Shown here: positions 26,331 to 35,522 of the stretch, in pieces
How the letters are laid out: each line of letters opens with the position of its first letter
Position numbering within the stretch: position 1 is the first letter of the stretch
Assembly (NCBI RefSeq): GCF_006384975.1
Contig: NZ_CP021645.1
Coordinates: forward strand, 4,802,001 to 4,866,000
Direction of reading: 5' to 3'
DNA length: 64,000 nt
Source: Pseudomonas oryzihabitans
GTDB lineage: Bacteria > Pseudomonadota > Gammaproteobacteria > Pseudomonadales > Pseudomonadaceae
The notes under the pieces: generated by a model
The model's input: the letters and a program-made list of their open reading frames with translations, nothing else
What the model was told of the DNA's origin: nothing
Database searches by the model: none
Made by a program: the position numbers and the translations under genes

Positions 26331-28970
26331 TCAGCGTCTGGGCTGCAGCAGCAACGCCACCAGGGCGCTCCAGCCGGTTTGGTGCGATGCCCCGAGACCA
26401 CGGCCGTTATCGCCATGGAAGTACTCGTGGAACAGCACCAGATCGCGGCTGCGTGGATCGTTCTGCAGCTGCGGATAGTCGACCATGCTCGGCCGCTTGC
26501 CGTCGGCATCCTTGAGGAACAGCCGGGTCAGGCGGTGGCTGAGACCATCGGCCACCTCTTCCAGGTTGGCCAGGTAACCGGAGCCGCTGGGGTATTCGAC
26601 CGAGAATTTGTCGGCGTAATAGCGGTGGAACTCATACAGCGACTCGATGAGCATGTAGTTGATCGGCATCCACAACGGCCCGCGCCAATTGGAGTTGCCG
26701 CCGTAGAGATACGAGTCCGATTCCGCCGGCTGGTAGCGGGCGCTGAGCAGGTTGCCATCGGCCTGGCGCATCTCGAAGGGCTTTTCCGCATGGGCCTTGG
26801 ACAGGGAGCGGATGCCGTAGTCGGAAAGGAATTCCTCGCCGTCGAGCATGCGCTTGAGCAGCAGCTTGGTGCGATGGCCACGCAGCAGGGAAAGCAGGAA
26901 TCTATTGCCCTGGCCTGGCTCGGTCCAACGCGAGACCAGGCGGGCGAGGTCCGGTCGCTGCCGCAGGAAGCTGCGCAACCGGCCGCCGAGGCCCTGCAGG
27001 CCTTCGTGCTCGCGCTGTTCCAGTACCTGGACGGCGAACAGCGGGATGAGCCCGACGATGGACCTCAGGCGTAGCGGCTCGGCACTGCCGTCCGCCTTGC
27101 GCAGGACATCGTAGAAAAATTCGTCCTGCTCGTCCCAGAGGCCGTCTTCACGGTTGTCGCTGTGGTTGATGGCGTTGGCGATGTGCAGGAAGTGCTCGAA
27201 GAACTTGATTCCCAGGTCGACATAGACCGGGTTTTCCTTGGCCAGCTCCAGGGCGATGCGCATCAGGTCCAGGGCATAGGCGGCCATCCAGGCGGTGCCG
27301 TCGGCCTGGTCCAGGTGATAGCCAGGGGGCAGCGGCGCCGAGCGATCGAAGAGGGCGATGTTGTCCAGGCCGAGGAAGCCCCCCTGGAAGATGTTGCGAC
27401 CTTCCGCGTCCTTGCGGTTGATCCACCAGGAGAAGTTCAGCAGCAGCTTGTGGAAGACGCGCTCGAGGAAGGCCCGGTCGCCGACGCCGGTCAGGGACTT
27501 TTCCTGCAGGTAGACGTGCCAGGTGGCCCAGGCGTGTACCGGTGGGTTGGCATCCTCGAAATTCCACTCGTAGGCCGGCAGTTGGCCATTGGGGTGCATG
27601 AATCTGTCCTTCACCAGCAACAGCAGTTGCTGCTTGGCGAAGCCGGGATCGATGAGGGCGTAGGCCACCGCCTGGAAGGCCAGGTCCCAGGAGGCGTACC
27701 AGGGGTACTCCCACTTGTCGGGCATGGAGACGATGTCGAAATTGACCAGGTGCCGCCAGTGGGCATTGCGGATCTTGGCGCGCTGCAGCGGCGGGGTCGG
27801 CTGGGCCGGGTCGCCGTTGAGCCAGCGATTGACCTCGAAATAATAGAGCTGCTTGGACCAGAGCAGGCCGGCCAGGGCCTGGCGTTGCACCAGGCGGGCA
27901 TCAGGGTCGCTGATCTTTTCCTGCAGGGCGGCATAGAAGGCGTTGGCCTCGGCGATCCGCTCCTCGAATACCGCATCCGCGTCTATCGCCAGGGCATTGG
28001 TGGGCGCCAGGCGCAGATAGACCACCGTCTTGGCCCCCCCGTCCAGTTCCACGGCGAAGTGGGCCGCGGCCTTGCTGCCGAAATCGCGGCGGATCGCTTC
28101 CCGGGCGCCCTTCACCACGTAGTCGTTGATGCCGTCCTTGAAGGGACCTTCGACAGCCTCGCCGGTGAGGCGGGGCAGGTTGGTTTCGTTGTTACAGAAC
28201 AGCCACTCGACTTCTTGGGGGCCCCAGGCATTGACGACCAGGTCGGAGCGGTCGAAGTAGCTGGCGCGCAGTTGCTCGCCTTCCAGGCTGAGCATGGCGC
28301 GCGGCGGGGTGCCGGTCCAGGCCCAGGTGTTGCGCGACCAGACCTGTGGCAGCACCCGCAGCTTGGCGCGTTCGGCGCCGCGGTTCTCCACCGTCACCCG
28401 CATCAGGATGTCGTCGGGGGTGTGCTTGGCGTATTCGATGGTGACGTCGAAATAGCGATCCTGGTCGAAGACGCCGGTGTCGAGGATCTCGAACTCGCGA
28501 TCCTCGAGACCGCGGCGGGCGTTCTCCTCGGTGAGCTGGGCGTAGGGGAAGGCGGCGTGGGGATACTTGTAGAGCATCTTCTGGTAGGCGTGACTCGGGA
28601 CACCGTCCAGATAGAAGTACAGCTCCTTGACGTCTTCGCCATGGTTGCCCTCGGCGTTGGTCAAGCCGAACAGGCGCTCCTTGAGGAAGGGATCGCGTTC
28701 GTTCCACAGGGCGAGGCCCAGGCACCATTGTTGGGCTTTGTCGGAAAAGCCGGCGAGACCATCCTCGCCCCAGCGATAGGCACGACTGCGCGCATGATCA
28801 TGGGGAAAGTAGCGCCAGGCATCGCCATCGGCACTGTAGTCTTCACGGACCGTGGCCCACTGGCGCTCGCTCAGATAGGGCCCCCACTGCCGCCAGGCGG
28901 CGGCGTCGCTATCAGCCAGGCGCTGGCCTTCTCGGGTATGCAGGATGCCCGGGGCGGGATGTGCGGTCAT
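26331..28970 (-). CDS. Large glucosidase, GH63/MGH-like (alpha/alpha)6 barrel
   Basis: 879-residue cytoplasmic protein without a signal peptide. The C-terminal part has features of GH63-type (alpha/alpha)6 barrels: KWEYPWYASWDLAFQ, NGQLPAYEWNFEDANPP, LGLDNIALFDRS and SNWRGPLWMPINYM. The N-terminal ~300 residues form a beta-rich domain. Bacterial relatives act on short alpha-glucosides or on mannosyl/glucosylglycerate. GGAGA precedes the ATG at 28970. Neighbouring trehalase suggests compatible-solute or glucoside metabolism, but the substrate is inferred only by family. Confidence 0.82.
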   Translation of the reverse strand: MTAHPAPGILHTREGQRLADSDAAAWRQWGPYLSERQWATVREDYSADGDAWRYFPHDHARSRAYRWGEDGLAGFSDKAQQWCLGLALWNERDPFLKERLFGLTNAEGNHGEDVKELYFYLDGVPSHAYQKMLYKYPHAAFPYAQLTEENARRGLEDREFEILDTGVFDQDRYFDVTIEYAKHTPDDILMRVTVENRGAERAKLRVLPQVWSRNTWAWTGTPPRAMLSLEGEQLRASYFDRSDLVVNAWGPQEVEWLFCNNETNLPRLTGEAVEGPFKDGINDYVVKGAREAIRRDFGSKAAAHFAVELDGGAKTVVYLRLAPTNALAIDADAVFEERIAEANAFYAALQEKISDPDARLVQRQALAGLLWSKQLYYFEVNRWLNGDPAQPTPPLQRAKIRNAHWRHLVNFDIVSMPDKWEYPWYASWDLAFQAVAYALIDPGFAKQQLLLLVKDRFMHPNGQLPAYEWNFEDANPPVHAWATWHVYLQEKSLTGVGDRAFLERVFHKLLLNFSWWINRKDAEGRNIFQGGFLGLDNIALFDRSAPLPPGYHLDQADGTAWMAAYALDLMRIALELAKENPVYVDLGIKFFEHFLHIANAINHSDNREDGLWDEQDEFFYDVLRKADGSAEPLRLRSIVGLIPLFAVQVLEQREHEGLQGLGGRLRSFLRQRPDLARLVSRWTEPGQGNRFLLSLLRGHRTKLLLKRMLDGEEFLSDYGIRSLSKAHAEKPFEMRQADGNLLSARYQPAESDSYLYGGNSNWRGPLWMPINYMLIESLYEFHRYYADKFSVEYPSGSGYLANLEEVADGLSHRLTRLFLKDADGKRPSMVDYPQLQNDPRSRDLVLFHEYFHGDNGRGLGASHQTGWSALVALLLQPRR

Positions 28971-29141
28971 CGTGTCTCCAGATTCAGGTAACGGTTAGGG
29001 CTCGAGGATAGAGCATCAGTGTTGCGTGCCAAGACTTGCCTTGGCCTCTTCTGCAGTTTTAGTGCCTGACTACCCGAGAAAAATTCACGTTCTTAAGGTT
29101 TCCTTCAAGGACGACCGCACCCCACGGCCGTGTCGCGGACG

Positions 29142-29177
29142 AAAAAAAGCCCCACGCCCGCAAGGGGGTGGGGCTTT
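29142..29177 (-). terminator. Rho-independent terminator of mqo
   Basis: Read on the minus strand, AAGCCCCAC pairs with GTGGGGCTT and is followed by a run of seven Ts. It begins about 47 bases after the mqo stop. A second GC-rich hairpin (GCGGCCCGCTG arms, ~29195-29220) lies just before it. Confidence 0.88.
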
Positions 29178-29223
29178 CTGCGCCAGGCAGCGGCCCGCTG
29201 CACGACAGCGGGCCGCAGGGCGA

Positions 29224-30861
29224 TCAGAGCGCCATGTCGTTGGCGGCCTTGTCGGCGCGCGGGGCGGCGACCGTGGGCTTGGCGGGCTGGCTGCCGGTGG
29301 CGACCGGCGGGGTGGCCAGTTGCAGCACCTCGGCGGTGTAGTTCCACTCCTGCTGCACGCGGGCGGGGTCGCTGTTCAGCTTGGTGCCGTAGCTGGGCAC
29401 GATCTGGTGCAGCTTGGCCTGCCACTCCGGCGTGGCTACCTTGTCCTTGAACACCTTCTCCAGCACGCTCAGCATGATCGGCGCGGCGGTAGAGGCACCC
29501 GGAGAGGCACCCAGCAGGCCGGCGATGCTGCCGTCCTTGGCGGCGACGATCTCGGTGCCGAGCTTGAGCACGCCACCCTTGTCGGCGTCACGCTTGATGA
29601 TCTGCACGCGCTGACCGGCTTGCCACAGGCGCCAGTCTTCCTTCTTGGCGTTGGGGAAATACTCGCGCAGGGCGGCCAGGCGGTCGTCATCCGACAGCAT
29701 CAGCTGACCGGCGAGGTATTCCACCAGCGGGTATTCGGCCACGCCCACGCGCACCATCGGCCAGGCGTTGTGGGTGTTGGTGCTGGTCAGCAGGTCCAGG
29801 TAGGAACCCTGCTTGAGGAACTTGGTGGAGAAGGTGGCGAAGGGCCCGAACAGGATCACGCGCTTGCCATCGAGCATGCGGGTATCCAGGTGCGGAACCG
29901 ACATCGGCGGCGCGCCGACCGACGCCTTGCCATAGGCCTTGGCCAGGTGCTGCTGGGCGATCGCGGGATTGTCGGTGACCAGGAAGGAGCCACCCACCGG
30001 GAAGCCGGCGTAGTCGTTGGCTTCGGGAATGCCCGACTTCTGCAGCAGGTGCAGGGCGCCGCCGCCGGCACCGATGAAGACGAACTTGGCGTCGGTCTCG
30101 GTCTTCTTGCCGTCCTGGAGGTTCTTGTACTCCACGCGCCAGCTGCCGTCGGCATTGCGGGTGATGTTCTCGACTTCGCTGGACAGGTTCAGCTTGAAGT
30201 TCGGCTTGGACTGCAGGTTGGCGACGAACTGGCGGGTGATCTCGCCGAAGTTGACGTCGGTACCCAGCGGGCTCCAGGTGGCGGCGACCTTCTGCTGGGG
30301 ATCGCGACCTTCCATCATCAGCGGAACCCACTGCTTGATCTGCGCCGGATCTTCGGAGTACTGCATGCCGGAGAACAGCGGGCTGGCCTTCAGCGCTTCG
30401 TAGCGCTTCTTGAGGAAGGCGATGTTGTCGTCACCCCAGACGAAGCTCATGTGCGGGGTGCTGTTGATGAAGCTCTTCGGGTCCTTGAGGACGCCGTTCT
30501 TGACCTGCCAGGACCAGAATTGACGGGAGATCTGGAAGGCTTCGTTGATCTCGATGGCCTTGGAGATGCTGACCTTGCCGTCCTTGTCTTCGGGGGTGTA
30601 GTTCAGCTCGGCCAGGGCGGAGTGGCCGGTACCGGCATTGTTCCAGCCGTTGGAGCTTTCGTCGGCGACCTTGTCCAGGCGCTCGACCATTTCCAGGGTC
30701 CAGTTCGGCTCCAGCTCGTTCAGCCAGATGCCCAGGGTGGAACTCATGATGCCGCCGCCGATCAGCAGGACGTCGACCTTCTTGACGTCGTCGGCGTGCG
30801 CGGTGCCCAGGGCGGAGGCGATAGCCACGCCGAGCAGCGCGCCAGTCATTTTCTTCAACAT
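29224..30861 (-). CDS. mqo: Malate:quinone oxidoreductase with signal peptide
   Basis: FAD-dependent membrane-associated enzyme oxidising malate to oxaloacetate and passing electrons to quinone, 545 residues. The FAD motif is [13 protein letters not shown]. Family segments include [21 protein letters not shown] and [15 protein letters not shown]. It opens with a clear Sec signal (MLKKM, hydrophobic [11 protein letters not shown], cleavage near AHA-DDV). Some Pseudomonas Mqo paralogues share this; classical Mqo lacks it. The C-terminus carries a Pro/Ala-rich tail after the catalytic domain. A longer frame upstream of 30861 has no ribosome site. Confidence 0.9.
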   Translation of the reverse strand: MLKKMTGALLGVAIASALGTAHADDVKKVDVLLIGGGIMSSTLGIWLNELEPNWTLEMVERLDKVADESSNGWNNAGTGHSALAELNYTPEDKDGKVSISKAIEINEAFQISRQFWSWQVKNGVLKDPKSFINSTPHMSFVWGDDNIAFLKKRYEALKASPLFSGMQYSEDPAQIKQWVPLMMEGRDPQQKVAATWSPLGTDVNFGEITRQFVANLQSKPNFKLNLSSEVENITRNADGSWRVEYKNLQDGKKTETDAKFVFIGAGGGALHLLQKSGIPEANDYAGFPVGGSFLVTDNPAIAQQHLAKAYGKASVGAPPMSVPHLDTRMLDGKRVILFGPFATFSTKFLKQGSYLDLLTSTNTHNAWPMVRVGVAEYPLVEYLAGQLMLSDDDRLAALREYFPNAKKEDWRLWQAGQRVQIIKRDADKGGVLKLGTEIVAAKDGSIAGLLGASPGASTAAPIMLSVLEKVFKDKVATPEWQAKLHQIVPSYGTKLNSDPARVQQEWNYTAEVLQLATPPVATGSQPAKPTVAAPRADKAANDMAL

Positions 30862-31344
30862 GTGGTCTCTCAATCGATAGAAGCTGGGTCTGCTTATCGA
30901 GTTTCGGTGCGGTGCGGCACCATGGCACATGGGTGGATGTGCAGTGGGCAAGGCAGAATGCAGCCGGAAACACGCAAGGGCAGGTTCTTGTCCCTCCGCC
31001 GCCCTTCTCTCGTGAACCACCGGAAGGGTCGGACCAAAAACGCAAGGCGCGCTCAGGCGGCGGCTGACCGCAGACCAAGGTCTCGGGAGCGGCTGCATGC
31101 GCGTGCGTTTTTGTTGCCGGGCATTTTAATGAGAAGGGGTAGGGATTCCTAGCCCGTAATTCATTGGCTTTGGCTATTAGCCTTTAGTCTAATCCTGCGT
31201 CGCCCTGCCTGAGCAGCGACTTTGAGCGCGGAAACACGAGGCGACAGCGGATACCAGCCACCAGACGAAACCTGGTGTTCTGCCGCTGGAAGGTCGTGCG
31301 GCGGCAAGCCGATCGCCTTGCGGCGATCGACTGCAGGGGGCCTT
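30862..31344 (-). other. Region between mqo and desulfurase genes
   Basis: 483 bp with no convincing gene. It should hold the mqo promoter and 5' leader (read leftward); TAAAAT on the minus strand near 31125 is a possible -10 but no good -35 was found. Just after the desulfurase stop, an 8-bp stem CGATCGCC / GGCGATCG (31310-31317 / 31322-31329) may end the encapsulin operon; no T-run follows. Confidence 0.4.
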
Positions 31345-33348
31345 TTAGCTGCTGCGCCTCTGGCTGGCCAGGGTTTTCACCACCGCCACCAGGCGATCTA
31401 TTTCGTCGTAGGTGTTATAGAAAGCTAATGAAGGCCGCACCGTGGCCTCCACACCGAAGCGACGCAGAATGGGCTGGGCACAGTGGTGGCCGGTGCGCAC
31501 GGCAATGCCTTCTTCATTGAGGGCCTGGCCTACTTCCTCGGTAGAGAAACCGGCCAGCACAAAGGACATCACGCTGGTCTTCTCCGCCGCCGTGCCGATC
31601 AGGCGGACGCCGGGAATGCTCGCCAGTTGGTGCATGCCGTACTCCAGTAGGTCGTGCTCGTAGCGGGCGATGTTCTCCAGACCCAGGCGGTTGACATAGT
31701 CGAGCGCCGCGCCCAGGCCGACCGCATCGGCGATGTTGCCAGTGCCTGCTTCGAACTTGTTGGGTATGGGCTGGAACACCGTCTTCTCGAAGGTGACATC
31801 GGCGATCATGTTGCCACCGCCCTGCCAGGGCGGCATGTCTTCCAACACCGCGCGTTTCCCCCAGAGCACGCCGATCCCGGTCGGACCGAAGATCTTGTGG
31901 CCGGAGAAGACGAAGAAGTCGGCATCCAGCGCCTGCACGTCGACGCGCAAATGGGACACCGACTGGGCACCATCCACCAGCGCTTTGGCGCCCGCGCGGT
32001 GCGCCAGTTCGATGATTTCCTTGACCGGCACTACAGTGCCCAGCGCATTGGAGACCTGGGTGACCGCGACGATTCGCGTGCGGTCGTTCAGCAGTTTGCG
32101 ATATTCGTCGAGCAGCACCTGGCCGGAGTCGTCTACGGGGATGACGCGCAGCCGAGCGCCCTTGGCCGCGGCTAGTTGCTGCCAGGGCACGATATTGGCG
32201 TGGTGCTCCAGGTGGGAGACGACGATCTCGTCGCCTTCGCCAACGTGTTGGGCGCCCCAGCTCTTGGCGACCAGATTGATCGCTTCGGTGGTGCCCCGCA
32301 CGAAGATGACCTCATGCACCTCGGGCGCGTTGATGAAGGCCCGCACCCTTTCCCGCGCGCCTTCGTAGGCATCCGTGGCCCGTGCGGCCAACTCGTGGGC
32401 GGCACGATGGATGTTGGAGTTCTCGTGGGCGTAGAAATGGGCGAGCCGGTCGATGACCGCTTGCGGCTTGTGGGTGGTCGCGGCGTTATCGAACCAGACC
32501 AGCGGGCGGCCATTCACCCGCTCCTGCAGGATGGGGAAGTCCCGGCGAATGGCGTGGACATCGAAGGGCGGATGACGATCGGCGACCACCGCCGGGGAAG
32601 GGGCGCGTGGGGCAGACTGGCTGGCCGTCGCTGCGCCAGTGGCCTGCGGCCCGTGCTCGGTGAAATAGTAGTGGGTCGCGGGTACCGCCGTGGACTGCCG
32701 TTCGCGCTGGCCAGGTAGGTCGAGCTCTATCGCGGAACCTTCCGAGAAGGGCTGCCGTGCCAGTCGATCCAGCAGGCTGTCTGGCGCCGATGTCGGAGCG
32801 GACGCGGTCGGTTGCTGCCAATAGAAGCTCGGTACGTCTGGCTGCGGCGCCCCCGTGTGTGGCGTGGTCACTGGCACGGGCGATACGCCCTGCAGCTGAC
32901 TACCCAGGCGGGGCTCGTAGGCGGGCAGGGTGCTGAAGGGCGTATCCGGTACGCCGTTGCCCGCCTGGGCGTGGGGTAGCAAGGCCGGGGCACGATGCGC
33001 CAGGCTGGGCAAGGGGGCCGGTGACGCCGGCAGCAGGTTACTGCCCGGCACAGTGCCCTGGGGAATAGGCGTACCCGGTACCCCGGGCCCCAGGCCTGCC
33101 GGGCTCGCCAGGGGAGAACCCGGTGGCGCGACGTTCACTGGCGCCTGGACGCCCGGCGGCGCAACGGGGCTGGTAGTGGGCAGCGTAGCGGGGGGTGTGC
33201 CAGGCGCCTGTTGCCGGGCGAAGCCGCTTGGCCCGACCACTTCGGTGGGCAAGGCGGCGAACAGGGCATTGGCCATGCGCGCCAATAGCGCCGGGTCGAT
33301 CGGCGCTTCAGGCTGCTGTGGCAAGGGGAGCGAAGGGGAGGTCGGCAT
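31345..33348 (-). CDS. Encapsulin cargo cysteine desulfurase (family 2A)
   Basis: 667-residue PLP enzyme, about 260 residues longer than free SufS. It converts cysteine to alanine and enzyme-bound persulfide. Residues 1-~260 are Pro/Ala/Gly-rich and largely disordered, with short conserved-looking islands (LLARMANALFAALP at 21-34, VPSFYWQQP at 172-180, THYYFTEHG at 225-233): this matches the encapsulation-targeting domain of family 2A cargo. The catalytic domain (264-667) starts FDVHAIRRDFPIL; PLP lysine is Lys485 in SGHK and the active-site Cys is Cys623 in TGHHCAQP. It lies 18 bp after the encapsulin gene. Its sulfur product can be stored inside the shell. Confidence 0.94.
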   Translation of the reverse strand: MPTSPSLPLPQQPEAPIDPALLARMANALFAALPTEVVGPSGFARQQAPGTPPATLPTTSPVAPPGVQAPVNVAPPGSPLASPAGLGPGVPGTPIPQGTVPGSNLLPASPAPLPSLAHRAPALLPHAQAGNGVPDTPFSTLPAYEPRLGSQLQGVSPVPVTTPHTGAPQPDVPSFYWQQPTASAPTSAPDSLLDRLARQPFSEGSAIELDLPGQRERQSTAVPATHYYFTEHGPQATGAATASQSAPRAPSPAVVADRHPPFDVHAIRRDFPILQERVNGRPLVWFDNAATTHKPQAVIDRLAHFYAHENSNIHRAAHELAARATDAYEGARERVRAFINAPEVHEVIFVRGTTEAINLVAKSWGAQHVGEGDEIVVSHLEHHANIVPWQQLAAAKGARLRVIPVDDSGQVLLDEYRKLLNDRTRIVAVTQVSNALGTVVPVKEIIELAHRAGAKALVDGAQSVSHLRVDVQALDADFFVFSGHKIFGPTGIGVLWGKRAVLEDMPPWQGGGNMIADVTFEKTVFQPIPNKFEAGTGNIADAVGLGAALDYVNRLGLENIARYEHDLLEYGMHQLASIPGVRLIGTAAEKTSVMSFVLAGFSTEEVGQALNEEGIAVRTGHHCAQPILRRFGVEATVRPSLAFYNTYDEIDRLVAVVKTLASQRRSS

Positions 33349-33366
33349 GCTCGTGGAGCCTCCGGC

Positions 33367-34299
33367 TTAGCGGTAGGTGTCGGGATAGTCGTGGTACTTG
33401 CCGATCTCGACATCGTCGAGCACCGCGAGGGCATCCTCGGTCAGCACAGCCAGCGAGCAGTAGAGAGAGATCAGATAGGACGAAATCGCATGGTTGTTGA
33501 TGCCCATGAAGCGTACCGACAGCCCCGGACTCTGCTCGCCGGCCAGGCCCGGCTGATAGAGGCCCACGACGCCCTGGCGTTTATCACCGACCCTCAGCAG
33601 CAGGATCTTGCTCTTGCCGTCCGCCACCGGGACCTTGTCCGACGGGATGAGGGGAATCCCCCGCCAGGTGATGAATTGCGAACCGAACAAGCTGATGGTG
33701 GGCGGTGGCGTGCCGCGGCGGGTCGCCTCGCGGCCAAAGGCGGCGATCGCCAGCGGATGGGCCAGGAAGAAAGCCGGTTCTTTCCAGACCTTGGTCAGCA
33801 GTTCATCGAGATCGTCGGGGGTGGGCGCGCCGGTGAGAGGGAAGATTCGCTGTTCTTCGGTGACCTGGGAGAGCAGGCCGTAATCGGGATTGTTGATCAG
33901 CTCGCTTTCCTGGTTTTCCTTGATGGTCTCGATGGTCAGGCGCAGCTGTTCTTTGATCTGGTCGTGTGGACTGCTGTAGAGGTCGGAAATGCGCGTGTGG
34001 ACATCCAGTACGGTGCTCACGGCATTGAGGAAGTACTCGCGCGGCTGCTCTTCGTAATCGACGAAGGTACGCGGCAACTGATTCTCTTCTTCGCGCGCGG
34101 TGCAGGTCACGCGAATGGATTCTGGATTCTTGACCTTGTTGAGCCGATAGATGCCCGCTTCGACCGGAACCCACTGCAGCAGGTGGGTCAGCCAGCGTGG
34201 ACTTATCGTCGAAAGTTGCGGAACGGTCTTGGTCGCATTGGCCAATTGGCGAGCGGCATTATCGCCGAGAGCGGTAGTGCCCCCTACGGTTGCGGTCAT
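33367..34299 (-). CDS. srpI: Family 2A encapsulin shell protein (SrpI-like)
   Basis: 310-residue HK97-fold nanocompartment shell protein; family 2A length, with no cyclic-nucleotide domain (which would indicate 2B). Recognisable features are an extended N-terminal arm rich in Thr/Ala, then WLTHLLQWVPVEAGIYRLNKVK, VDYEEQPREYFLNAVSTVLDVH, and the C-terminal YLISLYCSLAVLTEDALAVLDDVEIGKYHDYPDTYR region. Sixty copies are expected to form a T=1 shell around the desulfurase. SrpI of Synechococcus is induced by sulfate starvation. Here an A/T-rich 190-bp gap upstream could hold a promoter for shell and cargo. Confidence 0.95.
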   Translation of the reverse strand: MTATVGGTTALGDNAARQLANATKTVPQLSTISPRWLTHLLQWVPVEAGIYRLNKVKNPESIRVTCTAREEENQLPRTFVDYEEQPREYFLNAVSTVLDVHTRISDLYSSPHDQIKEQLRLTIETIKENQESELINNPDYGLLSQVTEEQRIFPLTGAPTPDDLDELLTKVWKEPAFFLAHPLAIAAFGREATRRGTPPPTISLFGSQFITWRGIPLIPSDKVPVADGKSKILLLRVGDKRQGVVGLYQPGLAGEQSPGLSVRFMGINNHAISSYLISLYCSLAVLTEDALAVLDDVEIGKYHDYPDTYR

Positions 34300-34490
34300 G
34301 GCAAAGTCCTCAGTTATATGATGTTGGCGTGTTGGTTCGATTGTGGAAAAGCAAAACTCAGACTGACGCGGACTAATGACATTCTTATTAGCTAAGATGT
34401 CACAGGTTCTTCATGCTGAAAAGTTGTCGAAGGAATAACGCTATATCGCTTTGGTAAAGCTTTTAGTTGTGGGTTGAGTGATATGTGAGG
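34300..34490 (-). promoter_or_regulatory. Candidate promoter/operator before encapsulin gene
   Basis: A 191-bp A/T-rich gap in a G/C-rich genome, between the serine acetyltransferase and encapsulin genes. It holds the dyad CTAAT-N9-ATTAG (34373-34391), about 75 bp before the encapsulin ATG, of a size and symmetry consistent with a LysR-type site. A sulfur regulator such as CysB is a natural candidate but this is inference. No clear -35/-10 was identified. Confidence 0.4.
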
Positions 34491-35387
34491 TCAGCTGTTT
34501 TTTGAGTCGGCTTGGGAGACAAGGGTCCCGGCAGGTACATCCTGGGTAATCCAGACATTGCCACCAATCACGGCCCCAGCGCCCAAGGTAACGCGACCGA
34601 GAATGGTGGCACCGGCGTAGATGACCACGTCGTTTTCGACCTTGGGATGGCGTGGCAGACCCTTCTGCAAGTGGCCCAGCTCATCGGTGGGAAAACGCTT
34701 GGCCCCCAGGGTCACGGCTTGGTAGATACGCACGCGCTCGCCAATTTCGGCGGTTTCGCCGATGACTACGCCGGTGCCATGGTCGATGAAGCAACCCGCG
34801 CCGATGCGTGCGCCGGGATGGATGTCGATTCCGGTCTGGCTGTGGGCGATCTCAGCGAGAATGCGGGCGAGCAGCGGTAGTTCCAGATGATAGAGCCTGT
34901 GTGCCAGTCGATGATGGATCATCGCCAGTACTCCGGGATAACACAGCAATACCTCATCGACACTACGGGCTGCCGGATCGCCCTGATAGGCAGCGATGAC
35001 GTCACTGTCCAGCAGGCGTCGAATGTGGGGAAGCGAGGCCGCGAAGGCTCTGATGGCTGTTTCCGCCCGTTCGGCAGGATCTTGTGGCGAAATGGCATGT
35101 TCCCGGTAGGAACTACGGATTTCCAACTCCGCCTGATCGACCAGGGTTTGCAACGCAGAATCCAGTGTATGGCCTACGTAGAAATCTTCGCTTTCATAAA
35201 AGAGGCCCGGAGGACCCAGGCGCATGGGAAAGAGTACGCCCTTTAATTGCTCCACTACTTGGCTGAGTGCTTCTCGGGAAGGAAACTCCCGACTGCGTAT
35301 TTCTCGCGATCTATTTTGCGCGTCCCGCCATTCCTCACGGGTATCACGCAACTCTTTGACGATTTCAGCGACTGCGAAAACGGCCAC
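34491..35387 (-). CDS. Serine O-acetyltransferase, EpsC/SrpH type
   Basis: 298-residue cytoplasmic enzyme making O-acetylserine, the cysteine precursor, from serine and acetyl-CoA. The N-terminal helical domain (~50-180) precedes a left-handed beta-helix of hexapeptide repeats (~185-290). Catalytic His190 lies in DIHPGARIG and His203 in DHGTGVVIGE. This is the EpsC-type CysE with longer N-terminus, the same kind as SrpH found beside SrpI in Synechococcus. Position upstream of encapsulin and desulfurase indicates a dedicated cysteine supply for the compartment. Confidence 0.92.
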   Translation of the reverse strand: MAVFAVAEIVKELRDTREEWRDAQNRSREIRSREFPSREALSQVVEQLKGVLFPMRLGPPGLFYESEDFYVGHTLDSALQTLVDQAELEIRSSYREHAISPQDPAERAETAIRAFAASLPHIRRLLDSDVIAAYQGDPAARSVDEVLLCYPGVLAMIHHRLAHRLYHLELPLLARILAEIAHSQTGIDIHPGARIGAGCFIDHGTGVVIGETAEIGERVRIYQAVTLGAKRFPTDELGHLQKGLPRHPKVENDVVIYAGATILGRVTLGAGAVIGGNVWITQDVPAGTLVSQADSKNS

Positions 35388-35522
35388 GGTAGGTCCCTCT
35401 GGGTCCGATGTTTCGGTCTGAGCTCAATTGGGGAGATGGGCGAAATTGGCGCTATCGATCGACGTCGGCCAGCCACGCCGGCGCGCCGGCTGCGACCACC
35501 CGGCGGCCGCTGCGTGCAGCGC

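Noticed and set aside
27162-28991. 609-codon plus-strand open frame opposite the glucosidase
   Set aside because: Antisense shadow with no domain and no ribosome site.
29026-31152. 708-codon plus-strand open frame opposite mqo
   Set aside because: Antisense shadow spanning mqo and its terminator.
31345-33348. Plain housekeeping SufS
   Set aside because: No suf genes nearby, a ~260-residue extra N-terminus, and direct linkage to an encapsulin gene.
33367-34299. Phage capsid remnant
   Set aside because: HK97-fold relation is expected for encapsulins; no phage genes are adjacent and the sulfur genes fit family 2A.
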